From positions 8,669 to 72,668 of the forward strand of contig BTQL01000006.1 in NCBI GenBank assembly GCA_036985855.1: 64,000 nucleotides of DNA, read 5' to 3'. The position numbers and the translations under genes were made by a program. This document shows, piece by piece, positions 56,833 to 64,000 of this stretch (positions are counted from its first letter, which is position 1; each line of letters begins with the position of its first letter). Origin of the DNA: B3-G11 sp036985855 (GTDB lineage Bacteria; Actinomycetota; Acidimicrobiia; Spongiisociales; UBA5794). The notes under the pieces are model-generated. The model was not told the DNA's origin. It saw only the letters and a program-made list of their open reading frames with translations, and made no database searches.

Positions 56833-56883
56833 GTACCCAGGGTTACAGACCGCACTGAGTCCGGTCTGCAGCCCAGAGAATGG
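56833..56883 (+). repeat. Dispersed 50-bp intergenic repeat, copy 3
   Basis: It contains the 7-bp hairpin CAGACCG...CGGTCTG around CACTGAGTC, and differs from copy 2 at 6 of 50 positions without gaps. It lies between divergent genes. Confidence 0.7.
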
Positions 56884-56935
56884 AATGCGGGCGGTGAGCA
56901 TGGGTTCACGGCTGGGCCAGCTAGCCTCTCGAGAG

Positions 56936-57352
56936 ATGTACAAGCGCTTCGTACCGGAGCCAGGACACGTCCGCATCGCTGCCCTGGTGATAGTTGCGGC
57001 CCTCCTGCTGGCTGCATGCAGCGCCGGCCGGCCCACTGCCGAGGAGTGGCAGCCCACATGGGAGCGGGTACTGGCGACCATGCCGAGTGAGTCTGCGATC
57101 GGCGAGAACCCCTCCCAAGCCGTCTGCGACAAGACGCTGGCCTTTCTCAGAAGCAATAGGGTTCAGCTGTTCCCTACACCGGATCCGGTGGTTGACGACA
57201 CGGTGAGAGACTGGATCGACATAGCGGAGGATGCGTTCTTCGAGTGCCCTCCGAGGAACGAGCGCGTCGGCAGCTTCTCTGAGGCCTATGGACTGCTGCG
57301 CCGGTTCCAGGGCGAGATCGCATTCGTACTGAACATGGACCGAACCTCTTGA
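56936..57352 (+). CDS. Small lipoprotein of unknown function
   Basis: The 138-residue product has a short basic N-terminus, a hydrophobic stretch and the lipobox LLAAC, with Cys about residue 28. The mature part is acidic and helical with two other cysteines (AVCDK and FECPP). I do not recognise a family. TAGCCT lies 8 bases before the ATG at 56936; a longer form from 56885 is possible but adds residues before the signal peptide. Its end faces the MFS transporter gene. Confidence 0.65.
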   Translation: MYKRFVPEPGHVRIAALVIVAALLLAACSAGRPTAEEWQPTWERVLATMPSESAIGENPSQAVCDKTLAFLRSNRVQLFPTPDPVVDDTVRDWIDIAEDAFFECPPRNERVGSFSEAYGLLRRFQGEIAFVLNMDRTS

Positions 57353-57392
57353 GGCACGTTCTCTCGACTCGCATGCCCTGCGGTCACGGGAC

Positions 57393-58592
57393 TCAGGACA
57401 CGACGTTGACAGGGCGATTCTCCGGCACCCGGATAAGAATCAGAACCGCAACGGCAGCCATGACTGCACCAAAAGAGAAGGCGGCCGTTGGTCCGAATGC
57501 CGCCCATATGCCACCGAATACGATGCTCGCCGGTAGTGCGCCGATACCGACCGCACCGTTGTAATAACCGAAGGCTGATCCTCTGAGGTCCGCCGGTGCA
57601 AGTCCTGCTACCCATGCGCGCTCCACCGGTTCGGTCACACCGAAGTAGAGTCCATACGCGACGAATAGGCCGATGAGGATCGCCGTCGACGATGCGATCG
57701 CCATACTCAGGTATATGGCTGCGTAAAACGTCCATCCGAGCAGTACCAGGGGCTTGCGGCCGATCCGGTCCGAAAGCCTCCCTCCGATGAGATTCGATCC
57801 CATCTTGACCATGCTGAACAACGACCACAGCAGTGCAATCCATACCGCAGTTACCCCGGCGTTGCTCAACCGCAACAACAAGAACGCGTCTGCGCTGTTT
57901 CCGAGCGTGAACACGACGACGGCAGCCAACAGGGTCCAGTAACTCGCTCCCAGCTCTCGGCGCCGCGAGAACACGGATCTGCCGGTCGTTGTGATCGGTT
58001 CGGTCTGGGTGGGTTCCTTGACCATCCGTGCAATAACGAACATCACGATCACGGCCGGGATAGCGGAGAGGAGGAACACCGATCGCAGACCCAGACCCAC
58101 CCACAACAGTGCTGCAGCCACGAGGGGCCCCAGAACCGCCCCGAAGTGATCCAGGCTCCGATGGACGCCGTACGCGGCGCCGCGGCTCTCAACAGGTGTC
58201 ACATCAGCGATGAGGGCATCACGAGGCGCGGTTCTGACGCCCTTTCCGACACGATCCGTGAAGCGTATCGCAACAACCATGGGCCATGTCGTGGCGAAGG
58301 CCATGAGCGGCCGCACGGCTCCTGCGATCCCGTAACCCGCGAAGATGAACGGTTTCCGACGCCTGACGATGTCGGTCCACCAACCCGACACGATCTTGAG
58401 GATGGCAGCGGTCGATTCAGCCACCCCCTCGATGACACCGAGTGCCAAGGCACCTGCTCCGAGCGCCGTGGTGAGAAACACGGGGATGAGTGGGTAGATC
58501 ATCTCGCTCGAAAGATCCGTGAACATGCTGACGAGGCCGAGCGCGACAACGGTCCTGGGTACACCCTTCGTGACTCTCTTGAATCGGCTCAC
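57393..58592 (-). CDS. Major facilitator superfamily transporter
   Basis: The 399-residue protein has 12 predicted membrane helices. The MFS loop motif appears as GWWTDIVRRRKPFIFAGY between helices 2 and 3 and again as GRLSDRIGRKPLVLLGW in the second half. DRVGKGVRTAPRDALIADV is characteristic of a bacterial subfamily next to metal or drug resistance genes. The GTG at 58592 is chosen because upstream residues are not MFS-like; it has no clear ribosome site. It is divergent from the ChrB-N-like operon. Cargo unknown. Confidence 0.88.
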   Translation of the reverse strand: MSRFKRVTKGVPRTVVALGLVSMFTDLSSEMIYPLIPVFLTTALGAGALALGVIEGVAESTAAILKIVSGWWTDIVRRRKPFIFAGYGIAGAVRPLMAFATTWPMVVAIRFTDRVGKGVRTAPRDALIADVTPVESRGAAYGVHRSLDHFGAVLGPLVAAALLWVGLGLRSVFLLSAIPAVIVMFVIARMVKEPTQTEPITTTGRSVFSRRRELGASYWTLLAAVVVFTLGNSADAFLLLRLSNAGVTAVWIALLWSLFSMVKMGSNLIGGRLSDRIGRKPLVLLGWTFYAAIYLSMAIASSTAILIGLFVAYGLYFGVTEPVERAWVAGLAPADLRGSAFGYYNGAVGIGALPASIVFGGIWAAFGPTAAFSFGAVMAAVAVLILIRVPENRPVNVVS

Positions 58593-58619
58593 TGACGCTG
58601 GCTCATACTTGGTATAGGA

Positions 58620-58649
58620 TTGACAACTGTAGACAGCGAATGTTAGAAT
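58620..58649 (+). promoter_or_regulatory. Strong sigma-70-type promoter for the ChrB-like operon
   Basis: TTGACA (58620-58625) and TAGAAT (58644-58649) are 18 bp apart. The region is clearly AT-richer than the rest of the window. Transcription would start near 58656, before the gene at 58686. Confidence 0.65.
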
Positions 58650-58685
58650 AGCAAGTGTTATCACAGCAAACGATAGGAATCGGTG

Positions 58686-58928
58686 ATGGGTTCTGCGGTG
58701 GAGCGATTCGATGATCTGCTGAGACGCCTCGAGGATGCCCGGTTGTCCGATGATGCCGTGCACCGACGGAACGCCTCGCTCGAGGAGCGAGCAGCGTCCC
58801 ACGACCAACTTGTGATGCTGCGCGCTGAGATTGCGAGCCTCCGCCCCAAGATGGGTTTCGAACAGATGAACGCCTCCGGATTGCACGACTCGCGCACAAG
58901 GCGAGGATTCGGTTTTGGTTACCACTAG
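58686..58928 (+). CDS. Small coiled-coil protein of unknown function
   Basis: The 80-residue product is mostly charged helix (residues 5-55, with heptad-like Leu spacing) and ends in an Arg/Gly/Phe-rich tail. I know no family. It follows a good promoter, has AGGAA upstream and precedes the ChrB-N-like gene by 35 bases, so it is likely real and co-transcribed. A GTG one codon upstream is an alternative start. Confidence 0.65.
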   Translation: MGSAVERFDDLLRRLEDARLSDDAVHRRNASLEERAASHDQLVMLRAEIASLRPKMGFEQMNASGLHDSRTRRGFGFGYH

Positions 58929-58963
58929 CTTGTCCCGATGGGCAACCACCATGAGGAATCTCA

Positions 58964-59560
58964 ATGAAGGACCAACCTGACAAAGACATACGAGAAGGTT
59001 CGGTTGAATCACCGCCTCAGTGGCTGTTCTTCGCCTACAAGGTCCCGTCTGAGCCATCGTCGAACAGGATCTCCATCTGGAGGGAACTCAAACGCCTCGG
59101 TGCGTACTATCCGCAGCAGGCGGTGTGCATTCTGCCCGGCAGGGCCGAGATCCTCGAACAGATCGGCGAGATCCGTGGGCGAATCACCGATATGGGCGGT
59201 ACGGACACGTACCTCGAGATCCCCTACTTGCCGGACGATCAGCACAGCAAGCTTGTCGACATCTTTGTCGAGCTGGCTGCCCGGGAGTACGCCGAAATCA
59301 TCGAAGAATGCGAGTCGAAGTTCGTCAAGGAGATCGAATTCGAACGATTCCGCGAGAACTACACATTCGAAGAAGCTGAAGAGATCCGACAGGATCTCGA
59401 CAAGATCCAACGCTGGTTCGATGACGTCACGGCACGAGATTGGTTCGACAGTCCCGCCGGTACCGAGGCTCTGCGCTGGGTGAAAGAATGCGGCGCACTG
59501 CTCGACGCCTTCGAAGTAGACGTGTATGCACACACCGACGGCAGTGACGGACGAAGCTGA
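58964..59560 (+). CDS. ChrB N-terminal-domain-like protein
   Basis: The 198-residue protein matches the ChrB N-terminal domain: PPQWLFFAYKVPSEPSSNRI, then IWRELKRLGAYYPQQAVCILP, then a helical half with ECESKFVKEIEFERF. ChrB proteins sense chromate or act as regulators near transporters, but the full-length C-terminal rhodanese-like domain is absent. The divergent MFS transporter gene supports a link to export control, by inference. Confidence 0.78.
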   Translation: MKDQPDKDIREGSVESPPQWLFFAYKVPSEPSSNRISIWRELKRLGAYYPQQAVCILPGRAEILEQIGEIRGRITDMGGTDTYLEIPYLPDDQHSKLVDIFVELAAREYAEIIEECESKFVKEIEFERFRENYTFEEAEEIRQDLDKIQRWFDDVTARDWFDSPAGTEALRWVKECGALLDAFEVDVYAHTDGSDGRS

Positions 59561-59704
59561 AGTCCGTCAAAAGCGATAGAGACCCGCTGGCCTCCGATTC
59601 CTACGCGTGTGGCCGACGACTCTGACGAAGATGACGGCCCCCGCATCGCAACTCCTCACGCAACGCCGCGTTGGAGACTCCCGTTGAGAGCGAACCTTCG
59701 GCGG

Positions 59705-60052
59705 TCAGCTGATGACGACTGCCGTGCCATATGCCACGATCTCGGCTACCACCTGCTCGCCGGAGAAGTTGGTCGAGTCGAAGCGAAAACCGACCACGGC
59801 ATTGCCACCGAGCTTCTGGGCGTGTTCAACCATGCGATCGACCGCCACGCGTCGTGTCTCCTCGAGCGTCTCGGTGAACTGTTCGACTTCACCCTTGCGC
59901 AACGACCTGAGAGAACCCGAAAAACCCTTCGAGAATCCCGTGGACCGTGCGATGAGGCCGTAACACGAGCCGATGTAGCGTTCGGTCTCGTGCCCGGGAA
60001 TCTGGTCGATGGTCGATACCGGAATCGTGATCGGCTCGTTGAGTATTGACAT
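59705..60052 (-). CDS. YbjQ-family protein
   Basis: The 115-residue protein has the YbjQ/UPF0145 landmarks: TIDQIPGHETERYIGSCYG at the start, a central helix with RMVEHAQKLGGNAVVGFRFD and the EIVAYGTAVVI ending. The family forms pentameric rings of unknown function and is annotated as heavy-metal-binding in databases. GGAGGG precedes the ATG. Confidence 0.92.
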   Translation of the reverse strand: MSILNEPITIPVSTIDQIPGHETERYIGSCYGLIARSTGFSKGFSGSLRSLRKGEVEQFTETLEETRRVAVDRMVEHAQKLGGNAVVGFRFDSTNFSGEQVVAEIVAYGTAVVIS

Positions 60053-60260
60053 CCGCGCCCTCCTTGTCGTTCGTCAGCGTGCGTGCTCGTTCGCTGTAGA
60101 CGACAGCGTGGCCGACGGCAGCCACTCCTACCTAGCTGGCATCTTCGGCGATCCAGGCCGCGGCACCGACATGCAAACCGACGCGCCACGCAGGTCGACG
60201 AGTTCGCGGACCCTCCCGACCCGTATGGTTGACTCGCTCCGGTGACACGATCCAAAGCAT

Positions 60261-60266
60261 TACGCT
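60261..60266 (+). promoter_or_regulatory. -10 hexamer of leaderless membrane-protein gene
   Basis: TACGCT is followed by 7 bases (GATTTCC) and the GTG at 60274. Confidence 0.4.
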
Positions 60267-60273
60267 GATTTCC

Positions 60274-60711
60274 GTGAATGCGGAGCACGCGACCAGGGTG
60301 GTGATCACCGACGGGCAGCGGCGTTTCGCGTCCTGGACAGCGGACGTCCTGGTCTACATCATTGTGCTGAACCTCTTCGTCGAGTTCGTCGATGCGATCG
60401 TCATTGATTCGTTCTGGATCTCGATCCTCACCGCAATTCTTCTCAAAGGACTGCTCGACGCTGTCATCGGTCTCGAGCACCGCGTCGGGGAGTTCTTCGA
60501 ACGACGGGAAGGGGCGCTGTCCAACGTGCTCACGCTTGGAGCGAAGTTCCTGATTCTGTTCACTTCCAAGTTCATCATCCTCGAGGTCGTCGATCTCGTC
60601 TTCGGTGAGGATGTCGAGCTCGGCAGCTTCCTCGACGTCCTGGTTCTCATCATCGGGATGATGGCGGCGAGGGCGATCGTCCGGAGGATCTACCTGAGTC
60701 TCGCAGACTGA
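60274..60711 (+). CDS. Membrane protein of unknown function
   Basis: The 145-residue protein has four likely helices (about residues 24-42, 46-66, 90-108 and 116-135), separated by an acidic and basic loop (GLEHRVGEFFERREG). I do not recognise a family. The GTG start is preferred because of the TACGCT hexamer 7 bases before it; a TTG at 60229 in frame is possible. Confidence 0.62.
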   Translation: MNAEHATRVVITDGQRRFASWTADVLVYIIVLNLFVEFVDAIVIDSFWISILTAILLKGLLDAVIGLEHRVGEFFERREGALSNVLTLGAKFLILFTSKFIILEVVDLVFGEDVELGSFLDVLVLIIGMMAARAIVRRIYLSLAD

Positions 60712-60943
60712 GGCGCACGATTCGTGAGCAGAGATTTCTTTGTAGCCCGGACCGGACTTGAATCGGCGCTACCGCCTCGAGAGCGGTTGGCAACGAGAGC
60801 CCGAAGACCGTTCCCATCGGTGGCGACGAGCTTGTCACTCCCATCCAGGTGGTGATCGAAGGCACAGGCTCTGAGCGCGGCCCGACGCCCCGAACGTAGC
60901 CTGCTGTGGCACTAGCATCTCGTCGACCGCGGAAGGGAACGCC

Positions 60944-61318
60944 ATGGATCAGTCGGACGAAGCTTGGAGCGACGTTGTCGAGCAGGTGAAGAAGCTCGGG
61001 TCGATGTTCAAGTATCACTACCAGGCCCAGGAAAGCGATGAGGGCGCGGAGGCCGCCTCGAAGGACGACGTCAAGGACGCATTGCGAACGCTCGGCGAGA
61101 GCATCAGCGCGGCTTTCGCGACCGTTGGGGACGCTGTCAAAGATCCAGAGGTCCAGGAGGAGGCGAGACAGACGGCCGTGTCGTTCTTCACCGCTCTCGG
61201 GACGACCTTCTCGGGACTTGCAGACGACATCTCCAAGCGACGAGAGCAAGAAGATTTGCCCGCTGCACCACCCTCAGAGGACGCGGATCGACCGGACGCC
61301 TCCGAAGAAGAGCAGTGA
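60944..61318 (+). CDS. Small acidic helical protein of unknown function
   Basis: The 124-residue protein starts with an acidic helix (DEAWSDVVEQVKKLGSMF), has two amphipathic stretches around SISAAFATVGDAVKDPEV and AVSFFTALGTTFSGLADDI, and ends in a disordered acidic tail. Similar small proteins are common in actinobacteria without known role. GGAAGGG precedes the ATG. No enzyme motif is visible. Confidence 0.7.
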   Translation: MDQSDEAWSDVVEQVKKLGSMFKYHYQAQESDEGAEAASKDDVKDALRTLGESISAAFATVGDAVKDPEVQEEARQTAVSFFTALGTTFSGLADDISKRREQEDLPAAPPSEDADRPDASEEEQ

Positions 61319-61350
61319 TCGCATTCGCCACAGAGCGACGAAATCCAACC

Positions 61351-63567
61351 TCAGATGCGATCGAGCGGATCTCGTCGACGCGGACGCTTGAGCCGGAATA
61401 GTCGCCACGACAGAACAAGGACTGCGATGGCGCCAACCACCGCCGACATGGCGAAGATGGTGGCAGCTAGGTCGGTAACGGGTTCCAGCGGGCTGCCTTC
61501 GAGACCACCGATCCCGGCGGCCAGGGCCGAACCAATGAGTAGTCCGGCGATGAGGAGGCCGAGGGTAAACATCGTCGCGATCCCTCGCAATGCTCGGACG
61601 TGCCGGTCGAGATCGCTGGTGCCGAGCTCAACCTTGAAGCCGCCTTCTTTGAGGTTCGTCAGCCATTTGAACACCCCCTCTTGGAGCGAAGGCAGCTGTT
61701 CGACGGCTTCCCTCACCGCGAAACTGGCCTGTCGCACCACGGCGTCCTTGATGACATCTGTAGTGAGAGCGTCGGGAACCTGCTGCTTCAGCGCGTCGAA
61801 CGAGCGCTCCATGAACTCCGTGCCGGTCCAGGTCGGTACGAGCGCGCCGGTGATAGCTTCTGCCTGGGCCATTGATTTCATCGCCAACGTGAGCTGAGAG
61901 TCGAATCGGTAGCCGCCTCGCTGCAAGATGTCGAGGCCAACAGGCAGCACTTTTGCCACGACCTCGACCTCCTGCCCTGGGGCAGGATCGAGGTAAGGGG
62001 TCAGGGTGCGTTCGAAGTCCTGGTAGTACCTGGCGTCGTCGGTTTCCCGATAGGGAGTTGACAGCGATTTCAGCGTCTGGGCGAGGCCACGGACATCGCC
62101 ATTTTGGACAGTCAGCAGCAAGCTCGCCAGCTTGATCCGTTGTTGGAAGGTCAACTCACCCACCATGCCGGTGTCGAGCATGACCATGTCACCGTTGTCC
62201 AGATCGACGAAGACGTTGCCGGGGTGGGGGTCGCCGTGGAAGAACCCGTCGATCATCAGCATCTTCACTGCGGCCTGTACGACTCGGTCCGCGAGAATCT
62301 CTCGGTCGAGACCCGCCGCATCGATGGCAGCCGTGTCCGTTGACTTGACGCCGCGAATGAACTCCAGGGTGAGTACGCCCGAGGACGAAAGCTCATAGAC
62401 GACTTCGGGGACTCGGATTCCTTCGATGGGATCGAGCACACGGGTGAGCCGACGAGCGTTGTAGGCCTCGATCTTGTAGTCGAGCTCTCGTAGCAGTGTT
62501 GTGCCGAACTCGAGAACGATCCCCGCCAGATCCATGTCTTCGGCCCAGCGAGTTCGACGTTCCATGGCCTGGGACATGCGGACCAGGATGCGAACATCGG
62601 AACGCAGCTGGGCATGGATGTCCGGGCGTTGAATCTTCACCGCAACGTCGCGACCGTTGTGCAATACGGCGCGGTGTACCTGGGCGAGAGAAGCTGCCGC
62701 CAGCGGTACGGGGTCGAACTCGGCGTACAGCTCCTCTGGCGGTGCCCCGAGCTCGGCAATCACTCGATCGCGCGCTTGTTCGTAGGGGAATACGGCGACG
62801 TCACTCTGTAGCTTCTCGAACTCCCCCTGCCACTCCACCGGCAGAGTCCTGGCTCGGCTCGAGATGATCTGACCGATCTTGACATACGTAGGTCCGAGAT
62901 CTTGGAGGAGCAGCCGAAATCGAACCGGAGGGGGCACACGGACAAGCGGGAAGTCCGGCTGCCACAGCCAGGTTTGGGCGCGACGTCTGAACCGGGCGAT
63001 CGATCCATCGCCGTCGAATAGTGCATCGATGCCGTGGATTTGCAACATCTGCCGAACGCGTAGTAGTCGGAGACGCTCTTTTGCCGTTGTGCTGAATCGT
63101 GCGATTCCAAGCGGGGTTGGCTGACGGTGGAGCCCGCCTTGCTCGGGGACGATCGGAGGAGTGAGACCGAGGAAACCGATCCCCGTCATCCGGAGCGTAC
63201 CAAGCAGTACACCTCCGGCGAAGACCTGCCAGACGGAACTGGCCGAGAGTGAACCTGCGAACAGCACCAGCAACGCAAAGATCACGATGTCGACTATCAC
63301 GATGACGATTCCATAGGTCTGCACCACGAACGGCATGAGGAGCAGGTCGAGCGCTGGTCGGACGAAAGCGTTGAGTAGCCCATAGATGACGGCCAGAAGC
63401 GCTATCGACCCAAGTGTCAGTTCAAGGTCGGTGCGGAAGCCGGGCATGAGCAAGAGCACGAACGTGATGAGCACGATGTCCATGATGAATCGGACGATCA
63501 CGACTCGGACGTTCACTCGGGGTCGACGACGGCGAGACACCTTGGTCGGCATCGGTTCTTCGGTCAT
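61351..63567 (-). CDS. UbiB/ABC1-family atypical kinase fused to an N-terminal holin-4-like membrane domain
   Basis: The 738-residue protein begins with four membrane helices (about residues 20-130) resembling the phage-holin family 4 domain. The ABC1/UbiB domain follows: LGPTYVKIGQIISSR (KxGQ motif), AAASLAQVHRA (Ala-rich loop), VAVKIQRP with the catalytic Lys, ELDYKIEAYNARR, HGDPHPGNVFV and LDTGMVG. Two C-terminal helices (about 675-730) anchor it again. UbiB-like proteins support isoprenoid quinone or lipid pathways. AAGGAGGGA fixes the ATG at 63567; the longer open frame upstream has no such features. The fusion is uncommon. Confidence 0.88.
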   Translation of the reverse strand: MTEEPMPTKVSRRRRPRVNVRVVIVRFIMDIVLITFVLLLMPGFRTDLELTLGSIALLAVIYGLLNAFVRPALDLLLMPFVVQTYGIVIVIVDIVIFALLVLFAGSLSASSVWQVFAGGVLLGTLRMTGIGFLGLTPPIVPEQGGLHRQPTPLGIARFSTTAKERLRLLRVRQMLQIHGIDALFDGDGSIARFRRRAQTWLWQPDFPLVRVPPPVRFRLLLQDLGPTYVKIGQIISSRARTLPVEWQGEFEKLQSDVAVFPYEQARDRVIAELGAPPEELYAEFDPVPLAAASLAQVHRAVLHNGRDVAVKIQRPDIHAQLRSDVRILVRMSQAMERRTRWAEDMDLAGIVLEFGTTLLRELDYKIEAYNARRLTRVLDPIEGIRVPEVVYELSSSGVLTLEFIRGVKSTDTAAIDAAGLDREILADRVVQAAVKMLMIDGFFHGDPHPGNVFVDLDNGDMVMLDTGMVGELTFQQRIKLASLLLTVQNGDVRGLAQTLKSLSTPYRETDDARYYQDFERTLTPYLDPAPGQEVEVVAKVLPVGLDILQRGGYRFDSQLTLAMKSMAQAEAITGALVPTWTGTEFMERSFDALKQQVPDALTTDVIKDAVVRQASFAVREAVEQLPSLQEGVFKWLTNLKEGGFKVELGTSDLDRHVRALRGIATMFTLGLLIAGLLIGSALAAGIGGLEGSPLEPVTDLAATIFAMSAVVGAIAVLVLSWRLFRLKRPRRRDPLDRI

Positions 63568-64000
63568 GAAGCGAATCCCTCCTTGTTCGGTATCATCGGC
63601 AGATAGTTGCCGCCGTTCGATCCCGCTGCCACCCTTTCGATGGAGCGTTTGCGCATGATCGCCAATCACCGGATCGTTGACCTGGGTTCCACGACATGGA
63701 CCGCAGTTGAGGAATTCATCATAGGGAGCCATCGGATGGGGTAAGACTGTGGGTTCGATCGGCCACGCCGGTCGATGAGTTTCGCGGTGATCAGCAGGGT
63801 CGTGACGAGGCAGAGTCGGGCATCGCGGCGCTTGTTCCTGCGGTCGGTGTTCCTGCGAAGCTGCCGGTAACTCGACAGGAACGAGTTGGCGCCTCTGCAA
63901 CCGACGACACCGCCACTCAGCCTCTGAATGCGCACCTCGATTGAGAATGAAAGAATCCACCACGAAACCAGCGGAAGACCACGGCCTCCGGAAATCCCGG
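63568..64000. other. Right-end stretch with no gene called
   Basis: The 433 bases upstream of the UbiB-like gene hold only short frames without recognisable families or ribosome sites. A TGTTCCTGCG sequence occurs twice near 63830-63860, with CAGGAACGAG nearby. I saw no terminal inverted repeats or transposase motif. Confidence 0.4.

Noticed and set aside
63568..64000. Possible transposase fragment or insertion-sequence end
   Set aside because: Only weak short repeats are visible; no transposase motif, inverted ends or target duplication could be supported.

Overview
The window looks like a chromosomal segment of an actinobacterium, most probably a deep-branching lineage near Acidimicrobiia (the class is inference). 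Supporting genes include a mycothiol conjugate amidase (mca), a CofC-like F420 enzyme, an AdnA/AdnB-type recombination helicase-nuclease pair, an InhA-type enoyl reductase and a RamB-like regulator beside the glyoxylate genes. Many genes start 6 or 7 bases after a TANNNT hexamer, which is the geometry of leaderless actinobacterial transcripts. I see no tRNA, rRNA, CRISPR array, prophage or intact insertion sequence.

Layout. 1-6.9 kb: housekeeping genes (L28, a cold-shock-like protein, a stand-alone Lrp ligand domain, D-Ala-D-Ala ligase, a sensor histidine kinase, FabI, an RNA methyltransferase, a PH/SHOCT membrane protein). 6.9-8.1 kb: a 1.2 kb stretch without credible protein genes. On the minus strand it holds two related copies of a heavily structured RNA-like element, rich in UUCG and GNRA tetraloops. 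Each copy ends in a terminator-like hairpin and begins with a 51-bp block carrying paired TTTTCGCG motifs 20 bp apart. This is the most unusual part of the window. 8.1-15 kb: a RecB-like nuclease, AdnA-like and AdnB-like proteins in one operon, facing dtd. 15.5-19.7 kb: a tightly overlapping operon of a sugar-dehydrogenase lipoprotein, ribokinase, nucleoside hydrolase and a racemase/CoA-transferase, next to a paralogous gene remnant.

19.9-32.1 kb is a carbon-from-lipids region. It has a RamB-like regulator divergent from malate synthase and isocitrate lyase, then paired acyl-CoA dehydrogenases, a MaoC hydratase, several SDR/MDR oxidoreductases and a thiolase. Acetyl-CoA made by beta-oxidation would feed the glyoxylate shunt encoded beside it. 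32.2-40.2 kb: a secreted nuclease, P5C dehydrogenase, an orphan receiver, a diacylglycerol-kinase-like protein, an MscS channel with two dynamin-like GTPases, and mca. 40.2-45.3 kb: a second small RecB-like nuclease and two tandem VanW/PASTA cell-envelope proteins. 45.3-55.5 kb: an Nfu_N-like protein, pyruvate kinase, an amino-acid ABC binding protein and permease, methylmalonyl-CoA epimerase, CofC, a LmbE-type deacetylase, a saccharopine-dehydrogenase-like protein, a MalK/UgpC-type ATPase, an SDR and a cholesterol-oxidase-like flavoprotein. 55.5-64 kb: a CPA1 antiporter, lipoprotein, MFS transporter, ChrB-N-like protein, YbjQ, small membrane and acidic proteins, and a holin-like/UbiB kinase fusion. 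A 50-bp dispersed repeat occurs three times (about 28.1, 31.3 and 56.8 kb), always between genes.
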